Shown: one piece after another, positions 51,627-59,876 of the stretch
Layout of the letters: the number at the start of each line of letters is the position of its first letter
How positions within the stretch are numbered: the first letter of the stretch is position 1
Assembly: GCF_900176515.1 (NCBI RefSeq)
Contig: NZ_FWXV01000004.1
Span: forward strand, 62,001 to 126,000
Direction of reading: 5' to 3'
DNA: 64,000 nt
DNA from: Kibdelosporangium aridum
GTDB lineage: Bacteria > Actinomycetota > Actinomycetes > Mycobacteriales > Pseudonocardiaceae
Translations under genes and position numbers: made by a program
Notes under the pieces: model-generated
What the model saw: only the letters and a program-made list of their open reading frames with translations
What the model was told of the DNA's origin: nothing
The model's database searches: none

Positions 51627-52357
51627 AGGCCGTGGTGATCGGCGGCACGCACGGAATGGGTTACGCGGTCGTCGAAGCGTTGCTCAAGCGTGGCGTCGAG
51701 GTGGTGCTGACCGGCCGGAACGTCGACGCTGTGCGGACCTCGGCGCACGTCGTCCGCAGCGACGTGACCAGCATGGAGGATATCGAGGCGCTCGGCAGGA
51801 TCGTCGAGGAGAAGCTCGGCCGGATCGACTTCCTGTTCGTGAACACCGGAATCGCCCGGCTCGAACCGTTCATGCAGGTCACCGAGGCCTCCTACGACGA
51901 GAACTTCGCGGTGAACACGAAAGGACCGTTCTTCGTCACCCAGCGATTGGCTCCGTTGATCCGGGATGGCGGCTCGATCGTGTTCACCACATCGGTCGCC
52001 GACGAAGGCGGTACCGACGAGATGACCGTCTACTCCGGCGCCAAGGGCGCGATCCGGGCCATGGCCAAAGGCATCGCGGGCGCGTTGCTGCCGCGAGGAA
52101 TCAGGGTCAACGTGATCAGTCCAGGCTTCATCGACACACCGACGATGGGCATCACCGATCTGTCCGAAAAGGACCGCAAGGACCTCATGGCGCTTGGCGA
52201 CGAGGTCACGCCGATGAAGCGGCACGGCACGGTCGAGGAAGTGGCCGCGGCCGTGTTGTTCCTCGCCTTCGACGCGACCTTCACGACCGGAGCCAGGCTG
52301 ACCATCGACGGCGGCATCGGCCAGGGGATCACGCGCGCTGATACGTCCCAGGAGTGA
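51623..52357 (+). CDS. Short-chain dehydrogenase/reductase
   Basis: 244 residues from the ATG overlapping the IRED-4 stop. The N-terminal cofactor loop is GGTHGMGYAV (a GGxxGMG variant of TGxxxGxG), with LTGRN favouring NADPH. A catalytic Ser is in TTSVAD, and Tyr and Lys in YSGAKGA. RVNVISPGFIDTPTM follows, and the C-terminus TGARLTIDGGIGQG is standard. It should oxidise or reduce a small alcohol or ketone, possibly in series with the imine reductase. The last 29 nt overlap the convergent AraC gene. Confidence 0.92.
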   Translation: MKAVVIGGTHGMGYAVVEALLKRGVEVVLTGRNVDAVRTSAHVVRSDVTSMEDIEALGRIVEEKLGRIDFLFVNTGIARLEPFMQVTEASYDENFAVNTKGPFFVTQRLAPLIRDGGSIVFTTSVADEGGTDEMTVYSGAKGAIRAMAKGIAGALLPRGIRVNVISPGFIDTPTMGITDLSEKDRKDLMALGDEVTPMKRHGTVEEVAAAVLFLAFDATFTTGARLTIDGGIGQGITRADTSQE

Positions 52358-53129
52358 CGCCGTAGTAGCGGCGGAACCACCTGGTCAGATGGGCCTGATC
52401 GGCGAAGCCGGACTGGACGGCCGCCTCGGCGGGAGCAACACCGGCGCGGAGCAGGCGGCGGGCGGAGCGAAGGCGAAGCTGCCGCTGGTAGTCGCTGGGA
52501 GTCATGCCGTAGGTCGTCTTGAACGCGCGGTACAAGGCAAACCGGCTGCAACCAGCGGCGGTCGCGAGGTCGTCGGCGCTCAACGGCGCGAGGTACTCCT
52601 CGTCGAGCAGGTCACGGGCGCGCTGGACGTTGGGCATCGGCTGTGTGACGGCGGCCGGTGCCGACATCGCCGCCCGGCGGACCATCGCGGCGACGGTCTC
52701 GGCCAGTGCTTCGTCCCTGGCAAGGGCCGTCGCCTCCGGCGCGAGGCTGCTGTACATCCGGTTCAGCGCGCCGGCCAAGACCGGGTCGTACAGCACCGGC
52801 TCGGTGAACAGCGGCAGCCCGGCCGGGCGGCCGGCCTGGTCCGAGAGCACCTCGCTGACCAGCGACGGGTCGATGTGGATGATCCGGTACGTGAAGCCAA
52901 GGTCGTTCTCGGCCCGGCCGTCGTGCGGTTCGTCAGGGTTGAACGCCATCACCATGCCCGCCGCGCTGGTCCTTCGGGAGCCACGGCAGCCGAACGTTTG
53001 CGCGCCGTGGTCGGTCAGGCCGAACGAGTAACTGTCGTGGCTGTGCATGTGATACCTGTGCTGCTCGAAGTGGGCATGCATTGCCTCTACTGGACGATCT
53101 GCCAGCCGCCGGTACCGAACCCACTCCAC
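52329..53129 (-). CDS. AraC-family transcriptional regulator with cupin sensor
   Basis: 266 residues from the GTG at 53129, which has GGAGG close by but unusually tight; an ATG sixteen codons in is an alternative. The N-terminal AraC-ligand/cupin domain has HMHSHDSYSFGLTDHGAQTF and AFNPDEPHDGR. The C-terminal double helix-turn-helix (about 165-266) has LSADDLATAAGCSRFALYRA and QSGFADQAHLTRWFRRYYGV, close to the YdeO/AraC type that controls a neighbouring exporter. It is divergent from the EamA transporter gene 40 bp away, its likely target. Confidence 0.92.
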   Translation of the reverse strand: MEWVRYRRLADRPVEAMHAHFEQHRYHMHSHDSYSFGLTDHGAQTFGCRGSRRTSAAGMVMAFNPDEPHDGRAENDLGFTYRIIHIDPSLVSEVLSDQAGRPAGLPLFTEPVLYDPVLAGALNRMYSSLAPEATALARDEALAETVAAMVRRAAMSAPAAVTQPMPNVQRARDLLDEEYLAPLSADDLATAAGCSRFALYRAFKTTYGMTPSDYQRQLRLRSARRLLRAGVAPAEAAVQSGFADQAHLTRWFRRYYGVTPGTYQRA

Positions 53130-53138
53130 ACCTCCATT

Positions 53139-53148
53139 GTGCGCGCAC
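53139..53148. promoter_or_regulatory. Short palindrome in the AraC/EamA divergent region
   Basis: GTGCGCGCAC is a perfect 10-bp palindrome in the 40-bp gap. It could mark a binding site, but such GC-rich palindromes are frequent by chance in this genome. Confidence 0.2.
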
Positions 53149-53169
53149 GAGCGTTCAAGACCAGCGAAT

Positions 53170-54093
53170 ATGGCGGCGCGCACGATTCTCACCGTGCGTA
53201 CGTATCTGATGCTCGTGCTGGTCATGGCGCTCTGGGGGAGCGCGTTCGCGTCGTCGAAGCTCGGGGTGAGCGAGGTACCGCCGCAGGTCGCGGCGTTCTT
53301 CCGGTTCGGTCTCGGCGCGGTCGTCCTGCTGGCGCTGCACACCACGCGGCGCGGGATCGGCGGCAAGGACCTCGGCAAGGTCGCGGGCCTTGGCATGCTG
53401 GGGATGTTCGGCTACAACTCGTTCTTCTTCCTCGCGCTCTCGCTCGCACCTTCCGCGGACGGCAGCGTGATCGTGCCGGTGACGGCGCCAGTGATCACGG
53501 TTGCCGTGACCGCCCTGCTTGGACGTCGGAAGCTGACGGTCAGGTCGATCACGGGGCTGGCCGTCGCGGTGGCCGGAGCGACGGTGTTCTTCGTCGGAAT
53601 TCCTGGCGGTGGAACCGCTCGGCTGGCCGGTGACCTGCTGTTTCTCGGCGCTGCTGGGTGCTGGGCGGCGTACACGATCTGTGGCGCGCCTCTGCTGAGC
53701 CGGTTGCCCGCGTTCACGGTCACGACCTTCGCCACGACAGCGGGCGCGTTGGCGTTGGCTGTGGTCGCGGTGCCGTTCTTCGGTGACGTTCAGTGGTCCG
53801 CTTTGGACGCTGGATTCTGGCTCAACCAGGCGTACTTGGCTGTCTTGCCGACCGCGTTGGCGTACGTCATGTACTACGAGGCCGTTAGGAAGGTCGGCCC
53901 GGCCATGGCGTCGTCGGCGATGTTCCTGGTGCCGGTGTTCGGGTTGCTCGGGGCGTGGGCCGTGCTCGGCGAGTCGATCACGCCAGTGCAGGCGATCGGC
54001 GCCGCGGGCATGCTCGTGGGTGCGTTCCTGGCGACTGTGGCCACGTCTCGAACTGCTACTCCGCAGCTTGTGCCCGGCGGATCGCCGCGGTGA
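53170..54093 (+). CDS. EamA-family (DMT) transporter
   Basis: 307 residues with ten membrane helices in two EamA repeats of about 140 residues. The first repeat opens LMLVLVMALWGSAFASSKLG, the second WAAYTICGAPLLSRLP. The C-terminal half includes AYVMYYEAVRKVGPAMASS and FGLLGAWAVLGE. Such proteins export amino acids or small metabolites. I took the ATG at 53170; a GTG at 53194 is also possible, and neither has a good ribosome site. It is paired with the divergent AraC regulator. The 3' end overlaps the SARP4 gene by 38 nt. Confidence 0.9.
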   Translation: MAARTILTVRTYLMLVLVMALWGSAFASSKLGVSEVPPQVAAFFRFGLGAVVLLALHTTRRGIGGKDLGKVAGLGMLGMFGYNSFFFLALSLAPSADGSVIVPVTAPVITVAVTALLGRRKLTVRSITGLAVAVAGATVFFVGIPGGGTARLAGDLLFLGAAGCWAAYTICGAPLLSRLPAFTVTTFATTAGALALAVVAVPFFGDVQWSALDAGFWLNQAYLAVLPTALAYVMYYEAVRKVGPAMASSAMFLVPVFGLLGAWAVLGESITPVQAIGAAGMLVGAFLATVATSRTATPQLVPGGSPR

Positions 54094-57010
54094 TCCGCTC
54101 GACATCGGATCGTTCGGCTTTTGGCAACGGCGCACCGGCGGCTTCCCGTGCCGCGGCCGCCTTGTCCAGCAGCTCTGCCGCCCGCGCGGGTGAACCATCG
54201 AGTGCGTACGCGCCCGCGAGACCTTCGAGGGCGAGCGCCACCGCGCGGGCGTCGCCGGTTTTCTCGGCCTCCGCCAAGGATTTCCGGTGCAGGTCCATGG
54301 CTTTGCCCGCGTCGCCTTGCAACTCGGCGATGAAGCCGAGTTCGGCGAGGATCAACGCGTCGCCGGGCGTGTAGTCGGCTTGACGGTGCCAGTCGAGCAC
54401 GTTTTGGAAATGCGTCTCGGCGATGTCCAGCTTGCCTTCCCGGCGGGCACCCAACGCCAACCCGAGTTCCGCGTGCACCACGCCAGGCTCGTACGAATGC
54501 TCGGCGGCCAGGCGCATCGCGCGTTCGTGCAAGTCCCATGCGCCGCGATAGTCGCCAGCGAGCAGCCGGAGACGGCCGAGACCGGTGAGCCGCTCGGCAA
54601 CGTCCGTCCACAGGCCGAGGTCCTCAGCGAGTCGCAGGCCTTCGGTGTGTAACTGCTCGGCACGCTCGTAATCCCCGGTGATCTCGGCTAGCGACGCCAG
54701 CGGGGAGACCACCTGCGACTGGCCCCACTTGTCGCCGATTTGCTCGAGCAGCCGGACACTTCGCCGCCCAGCTTCCTCCACAGTGGACAGATCGCCGCGA
54801 AGCAGGGCCTGGTCGGCCCGGACGCCGAGGGCGACGGCCTCGCCCCATGGATCGTCCTTGAACCCGGCGAGGGCACGGGCGATGAGGTCCTCGCTCGCGG
54901 TCAGCTCACCGGCAGTGAAGAGCGCGTATCCCAGGAACCACTCGGCGCGGTGCAGGCCTTCCTCGGGGCCTTCGTAAGCACGCAACGCGGCTTCGCACGC
55001 GGTGACTCGGTCGGTCCCTTGCCCGGCGAGCAGATCCAAGCCCAGCTGCCAGATCCTGGACTGGGCACGCAAATGGGGGGACCCACCCAACGCGAGCGCG
55101 GAGTTCAGCGCACGGGTGGACTCAGCGCGCCTGCCCCGAAGGAACCAGTACCCGGTGAGCGCGTTGGCCAGACGCAACGCGGGATCGGCGTCACCGAACC
55201 GGATCATGGTGTCCAACGCGGCACGCAAGTTGGCCGATTCACGGTCCAATGTGGTGATCCATTGCTGCTGGCCGGGCCCATACAGCTGGTCACGCGCATC
55301 TTCAGCCAACCGGAGGTACCAGTCCTGGTGGCGTTGGCGGATTTCCCGCTCCTCGCCTGCCGCGGCGAGACGTTCGAGGCTGTACTGCGCAACGGACTCG
55401 AGCAACCGATACCGCGGCGACGGATCATGTGTCACCACGACAAGGCTGCGTTGCGTCAACGTCGTGAGCTGGTCAAGGACGTCCAGGCCGCTCACTGCCT
55501 CAGCCGCCGCCAACGTGCATCCCTCGACGTGCACGGAAAGCCTGCGCAGGACGGTCTGCTCCTGCTCGGAGAGCAGGCCCCAACTCCAGTCGAGGACCGC
55601 CCGCAGTGTGCGTTGACGAGGCGGCGCATCGCGGTAGCCATCGGTCAGCAAGCGGAACCGATCGTCAAGCCTGGCAACCAATTCGGCAACGCCCAGCGCA
55701 GGAACGCGGGACGCGGCCAGTTCCAACGCAAGCGGGATACCGTCCAGCCGCTTGCACAGCTCGGCCACCAAAGGGTCGTCGGAAAGGGTGTGTCCCAAAG
55801 CCTTCACGCGCTCGCGCAGCAACTGAACGGCATCAGGCTCGTCAAGCGGTGGCACGGGATAGCGCACTTCACCGGGCAGGCCCAGCGGTTCCTGGCTCGT
55901 TGCCAGCACACGCACACCCGGAGCAGCACGCAACAACCATGACACCAACTCCGCGGCCTCGGCAACCACGTGCTCACAGTTGTCCAGGACAAGCAGGAGT
56001 TGCTTGTCCCGCAACGCTGTCAGCACCAAGTCAGCCGGGGCGAGCTCCTGATACTCCCGCACGCCCAGCGCGACGAGCACTGCCTCGGCAACCGAGCCCG
56101 CCGCGGCCAACTCGACGAGCCAAACGCCGTCGGGAAGGCTCACCCGCCTTGCGGTCGCGAGCGCCAGCCGTGTCTTGCCAACGCCCCCAGAGCCAGTCAA
56201 GGTGACAAGTCGTTGGGACGCAAGCAATGTGCCCACGTCGTCGATCGCGGCGGCGCGGCCGACCAGCTCGGACACCTCGGCGGGCAAGTTGGTGCGGGCT
56301 CGGGTCAGGCCGGTGTCCTGGCGCAGGATCTGCTGGTGTAACTGAACGACCTCACGCCCGGGATCGATACCCAGCTCGTCCCGGAGCAACGACGAGAGCT
56401 CACGGAAGCTCGCCAGCGCCTCACTTTGCCGCCCAGCCCGGTACAACGCCCGCATGTGGACGGCCCGCAGCCGTTCCCGCAACGGGTGCGCGGCCACCAG
56501 TTCGGCCAGTTCGCCCAGATCCCAGTCGTCGAGCGCTTCCAGACGGTCCTCGATCGCGACCAGGCGCTGTTCGGTCAGCCGCGTGATCGCGGGCTGTGCG
56601 AACGCGGCGTCCGCGAAGTCGGCGTAGGCCGGCCCACGCCAGAGAGCAAGCGCTTGCTCCAGCAGGTCCACCCGCCGGGCCGGGTCTGCGGCGGCCTGCC
56701 TGGTCAACGCCACGAACTCGGCCGCGTCCACGTCCTGAGCGAGCAGCCGATATCCGGCGGGAGTGGACTCGACGAGCGTCCGGTCACCCAGGGCGGACCG
56801 CAGTTGAGCGACGCGGACCTGCAGCGCGGCGGCGGGATCACGCGGCGGCCGGGCACCCCAGATGTCCTCGATCAGCCGGTCGGCCGAGACCGGCTCTCCG
56901 GCGTGAACCAGCAGGTCGGCGAGGAGAACTCGGACGGCTGTGCGGGTGACTGTGACCGGCTCGCCGTGCGCGGTGTGCACGGTGAGCGGCCCGAGCACGC
57001 CGAATCGCAT
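54056..57010 (-). CDS. SARP/AfsR-like regulator with NB-ARC and TPR domains (SARP4)
   Basis: 984 residues from the ATG at 57010 (RFGVLGPLTV); the open frame continues 260 codons upstream, but only as antisense of the MFS gene. Winged helix 1-95; BTAD about 95-235 (ALALWRGPAYADF; AGRQSEALASFRELSSLLRDELGI); P-loop GSGGVGKTRL at 273-282; LLLVLDNCEHVVAE; TPR repeats ending RAVALALEGLAGA and GAPLPKAER. It is a paralogue of SARP2 and SARP3. It is divergent, with 36 bp between, from an MFS exporter and a RidA gene. Confidence 0.94.
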   Translation of the reverse strand: MRFGVLGPLTVHTAHGEPVTVTRTAVRVLLADLLVHAGEPVSADRLIEDIWGARPPRDPAAALQVRVAQLRSALGDRTLVESTPAGYRLLAQDVDAAEFVALTRQAAADPARRVDLLEQALALWRGPAYADFADAAFAQPAITRLTEQRLVAIEDRLEALDDWDLGELAELVAAHPLRERLRAVHMRALYRAGRQSEALASFRELSSLLRDELGIDPGREVVQLHQQILRQDTGLTRARTNLPAEVSELVGRAAAIDDVGTLLASQRLVTLTGSGGVGKTRLALATARRVSLPDGVWLVELAAAGSVAEAVLVALGVREYQELAPADLVLTALRDKQLLLVLDNCEHVVAEAAELVSWLLRAAPGVRVLATSQEPLGLPGEVRYPVPPLDEPDAVQLLRERVKALGHTLSDDPLVAELCKRLDGIPLALELAASRVPALGVAELVARLDDRFRLLTDGYRDAPPRQRTLRAVLDWSWGLLSEQEQTVLRRLSVHVEGCTLAAAEAVSGLDVLDQLTTLTQRSLVVVTHDPSPRYRLLESVAQYSLERLAAAGEEREIRQRHQDWYLRLAEDARDQLYGPGQQQWITTLDRESANLRAALDTMIRFGDADPALRLANALTGYWFLRGRRAESTRALNSALALGGSPHLRAQSRIWQLGLDLLAGQGTDRVTACEAALRAYEGPEEGLHRAEWFLGYALFTAGELTASEDLIARALAGFKDDPWGEAVALGVRADQALLRGDLSTVEEAGRRSVRLLEQIGDKWGQSQVVSPLASLAEITGDYERAEQLHTEGLRLAEDLGLWTDVAERLTGLGRLRLLAGDYRGAWDLHERAMRLAAEHSYEPGVVHAELGLALGARREGKLDIAETHFQNVLDWHRQADYTPGDALILAELGFIAELQGDAGKAMDLHRKSLAEAEKTGDARAVALALEGLAGAYALDGSPARAAELLDKAAAAREAAGAPLPKAERSDVERITAAIRRAQAAE

Positions 57011-57025
57011 ACCTTCGAGAATAGT

Positions 57026-57044
57026 TTGGTAAGCCCTTGGTAGG
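57026..57044. promoter_or_regulatory. Direct repeats with 11-bp period between SARP4 and the MFS gene: candidate SARP operator
   Basis: TTGGTAAG (57026-57033) and TTGGTAGG (57037-57044) match at 7 of 8 positions and are 11 bp apart, the same spacing as the site before SARP3 but with a different core. It occupies over half of the 36-bp intergenic region. On the minus strand a TATTCT -10-like element lies just beyond, toward SARP4. Confidence 0.65.
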
Positions 57045-57046
57045 CC

Positions 57047-58429
57047 GTGACGCACACGCTTGCGCCCATGCAAACAACCGTGTCCCGGGCAGGTGCCCGG
57101 GAGTGGATCGGCCTCGCTGTGCTGGCCCTGCCAACGCTGTTGCTCGCGATGGACGCGACCGTGCTGTACCTCGCGGTCCCGCATCTGGCCGCCGACCTGC
57201 GGCCGACCGACACCGAACTGCTCTGGATCGTGGACAGCTACGGCTTCATGGTCGCCGGGTTCCTGATCACCATGGGCACGCTGGGGGACCGGATCGGCAG
57301 GCGGAAACTGCTGATGATCGGCGCCGCCGCGTTCGCCGTGGCGTCGGCACTCGCCGCGTTCGCGCCGGACCCGCTGCTGCTGATCCTCGCGAGGGGGCTG
57401 CTGGGTGTCGCCGGTGCCACGCTCGGCCCGTCGACGTTGGCCCTGATCAGCACGATGTTCCCGCCAGGCCAGCGTGCGTTCGCGATCGGCCTGTGGGCCA
57501 CGTGTTTCTCGGCCGGGATCGCGCTCGGTCCGATCGTCGGCGGGCTGCTGCTGGAGTGGTTCTGGTGGGGATCGGTGTTCCTGCTGGCCGTGCCGTTCAT
57601 GGCGGTGCTGCTGCTGGCCGGGCCCTTCCTGCTGCCGGAGTTCCGGGACACCGAGGCCGGGAAGCTGGATCTGACCAGCGTGTTCCTGTCGTTGGCCACG
57701 GTGTTGCCGGTGATCTACGGCATCAAGCAGCACGGCAGCTTCACGATCGTGGCCGGCCTGGTGTTCGGGGTGTTGTTCGTGCGGCGGCAACGCAAACTCG
57801 CCGATCCGTTGCTGGATCTGCGGATGTTCGCCAGCCGGTCGTTCAGCGTCGCGCTGATGGTCCAGGTGTTCACGATGACCACGATCGGCGGCATCTACCT
57901 GTTCGTCACCCAGTACCTGCAGCTGGTGCAGGACTTCACGTCATTGGTCGCGGGGCTGTGGCTGATGCCTTCGGCGGTGGTGCTGGTGATCAGCTCGTTG
58001 GTCACGCCGAAGCTGGCTGAACGGCTGTCGCCCGCGAAGGTCGTCGGCGCCGCGCTGGCAGTGGCCGCGATCGGGTACGCGGTGCTGGCGGCGGCTGATG
58101 GACTTGCCATGGTCGTGGTCGGTTTTTCCTTGCTGTACCTGGGAACCGGACCGGTTATGGCGTTGGGCACCGACCTGGTGATCGGGACGGCGCCTGTCGG
58201 GAAAGCCGGGTCGGCGGCCGCGATGTCGGAGACCGCGATGGAATTCGGTATCGCGTTCGGTGTCGGCGTGCTCGGTGTCGTCGGCACGGCCGTTGCCACG
58301 AACGGGCAGCCGTTGCTGGAGAGCGCACCCGCTGAATTCACTTCGGGTCTCAACGTGGTGGCACTACTGTGCGCGGTGATCACCGCGGTGCTGTCGGTGC
58401 TTGTGTTCCGGCTACTCAAGGGGAGATGA
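57047..58429 (+). CDS. MFS drug exporter, DHA2 (14-helix) type
   Basis: 460 residues from the GTG at 57047, with GGTAGG just upstream; an ATG at 57068 lacks any ribosome site. Fourteen hydrophobic segments are expected. Motif D1/A-type residues appear as LLAMDATVLYLAVPHLAADL in helix 1 and the loop GDRIGRRKLLMIG. The motif C-like GIALGPIVGGLLLEWFWWGS in helix 5 marks proton-driven antiporters. It probably exports a drug or secondary metabolite. It is followed by RidA with 1 bp between, under likely control of the divergent SARP4. Confidence 0.93.
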   Translation: MTHTLAPMQTTVSRAGAREWIGLAVLALPTLLLAMDATVLYLAVPHLAADLRPTDTELLWIVDSYGFMVAGFLITMGTLGDRIGRRKLLMIGAAAFAVASALAAFAPDPLLLILARGLLGVAGATLGPSTLALISTMFPPGQRAFAIGLWATCFSAGIALGPIVGGLLLEWFWWGSVFLLAVPFMAVLLLAGPFLLPEFRDTEAGKLDLTSVFLSLATVLPVIYGIKQHGSFTIVAGLVFGVLFVRRQRKLADPLLDLRMFASRSFSVALMVQVFTMTTIGGIYLFVTQYLQLVQDFTSLVAGLWLMPSAVVLVISSLVTPKLAERLSPAKVVGAALAVAAIGYAVLAAADGLAMVVVGFSLLYLGTGPVMALGTDLVIGTAPVGKAGSAAAMSETAMEFGIAFGVGVLGVVGTAVATNGQPLLESAPAEFTSGLNVVALLCAVITAVLSVLVFRLLKGR

Positions 58430-58430
58430 C

Positions 58431-58808
58431 ATGGCCAGGCAGAACGTCTCGTCCGGTGGGTCGTTCGAACCGGTCTACGGCTACTGCCGGGCGGTCCGGG
58501 TCGGCAACCAGATCCACGTGTCCGGGACGTGCGCGCGTGACCCGCATCTGGACGGGACGGACGCCTACCAGCAAGCCAAGAACATCCTCGAGATCATCGA
58601 GGCGGCGCTGCAGGAGGCAGGGTCCAGCCGTGCGGCCGTCGTGCGGACCGTGGCGTATGTGACGGACATCAACGACAAGATGCTCGTGGCCAAGGCGCAC
58701 AGCGAGGTCTTCGGCGATGTGCTGCCCGCTGGAACGTTGGTCGAGGTTTCGGCGTTGGTCGACCCGCGGATGAAGGTCGAGATCGAGGCGTACGCGATCG
58801 AAGAGTGA
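58431..58808 (+). CDS. RidA-family enamine/imine deaminase-like protein
   Basis: 125 residues from the ATG at 58431, with GGGGAG upstream; it begins right after the MFS stop. The chorismate-mutase-like fold of RidA is seen in RAVRVGNQIHVSGTCARDP, then AYQQAKNILEIIEAALQEAG, then VVRTVAYVTDINDKMLVAKA and ending MKVEIEAYAIEE. RidA hydrolyses reactive enamines and imines, although this subgroup (GTCARDP in place of the usual SGQ) may differ in substrate. Coupling to an exporter suggests protection from, or processing of, a pathway product. Confidence 0.9.
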   Translation: MARQNVSSGGSFEPVYGYCRAVRVGNQIHVSGTCARDPHLDGTDAYQQAKNILEIIEAALQEAGSSRAAVVRTVAYVTDINDKMLVAKAHSEVFGDVLPAGTLVEVSALVDPRMKVEIEAYAIEE

Positions 58809-58846
58809 CCGCAGACCCATCGGGTGTCACCCAATAGGATGCGGCG

Positions 58847-59866
58847 ATGCGATTGGGGCAGATCACGTGTCCGTCCGGCCATCTGGTCGTCGCTGACGGG
58901 GGTTACCTGGGGGCATGGTCCGGCGAGCGCTCGCCTGCCGACATCGACCCGGTGCTGCTCAACATCGACGACCCGCAGCTGATCAGGGAGATCTCCGGCG
59001 CGGTCGACTTCGACATCGTCGGGCCGGACGCGCAAGCGGCGGCGCGGGCGTACGACCGGCAGTCGGGGACTTCGCTGTACGACATCCCGATGTCGCACGT
59101 GCACGAGATGCCGCGGGACTTCTCGGTGTTCTGTCATGAGCAGGGGTTTCAGGCCCGGGCCGAGGCTCTCGCGGAGCGTGTGCCGCATCGGGAACGCGTT
59201 CGACGCTGCGTGACCAGAGGTGACGGCGAGTTCATCATGTTCGGCGTTCCTGTGGTGGCCGTCGGCGGCTTGCCCACGGACCGTGTTCTACCGGTCGAAG
59301 GGACGCAGCGCGACTACGGCGAGCACGGTGTGCGGCTGCAGGACATCTCCGTGCGAGTCAGCGACGAGCCCGTGACGCGCAGCGAGTTGCTCGGTCGCGT
59401 CGGCGTGGACTGGGCGCGGCTGTCGTTCGCTGACGCGGATGCGTTGAGCGCGTGGCGTCACTTGAAGCCGGTCGACGGCAAGGCCGATGTGGCGTTCTGG
59501 GGCCGTGACGCGGACGAAGCGGCCGAGGTGCACCAAGCCGGCAAGCTGCCGGAGGGCGTTTACGGCTGGGAGAACCTCGGGCTGGAAGAGGCGATCGAGC
59601 GGTACGAGGCGGTCGAGTCGTGGCAGGAAGCCAACGACAAGCGGATGGCGCTGGACTTCCGGCCGCATTCGCACCACTGGCAGGTCATGCGGGACGTCCG
59701 GGCCGCCGAGACCGACTCCGGTGAGATCGAGGTCGGCGGCGCGCGGATCGTGTTCGCGATGACGAGCTGGGGTGACGGGTTCTTTCCGACCTACGCCGAC
59801 TACGCGGACGACAAACTCGTGGCCGTCCGGACTGTCCTGGACATCCACGTCAAGCAGCCTGACTAG
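58847..59866 (+). CDS. Hypothetical protein with DUF4241-like C-terminal domain
   Basis: 339 residues, no signal or membrane segment. The N-terminal 110 residues start MRLGQITCPSGHLVVADGGYLG. A middle part with GVPVVAVGGLPTDRVLPVEG follows. The final region, VFAMTSWGDGFFPTYADYAD followed by DKLVAVRTVLDIH, matches the WGDG-(F/Y)-P-x-Y pattern I recall for DUF4241. The opening ITCPSGHLVVADGGYL also fits that family's start. The insertion between, with a Trp-rich helix region (EAIERYEAVESWQEANDKRM), is not recognised. DUF4241 proteins occur near toxin or immunity genes in some bacteria, but no toxin gene is seen here. Confidence 0.65.
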   Translation: MRLGQITCPSGHLVVADGGYLGAWSGERSPADIDPVLLNIDDPQLIREISGAVDFDIVGPDAQAAARAYDRQSGTSLYDIPMSHVHEMPRDFSVFCHEQGFQARAEALAERVPHRERVRRCVTRGDGEFIMFGVPVVAVGGLPTDRVLPVEGTQRDYGEHGVRLQDISVRVSDEPVTRSELLGRVGVDWARLSFADADALSAWRHLKPVDGKADVAFWGRDADEAAEVHQAGKLPEGVYGWENLGLEEAIERYEAVESWQEANDKRMALDFRPHSHHWQVMRDVRAAETDSGEIEVGGARIVFAMTSWGDGFFPTYADYADDKLVAVRTVLDIHVKQPD

Positions 59867-59876
59867 GCTGACCAGT

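Noticed and set aside
55075..55090. GGGGGGACCCACC stretch in SARP4 resembling the palindrome of the biotin carboxylase repeats
   Set aside because: Only the short G/C run matches; the CTACCGCA and TCTGACAGTT parts are absent, and the TPR reading continues normally.
57011..57790. N-terminal extension of SARP4 (260 codons)
   Set aside because: Antisense of the MFS gene, Gln/Arg/His-rich; the true start is the ATG at 57010.
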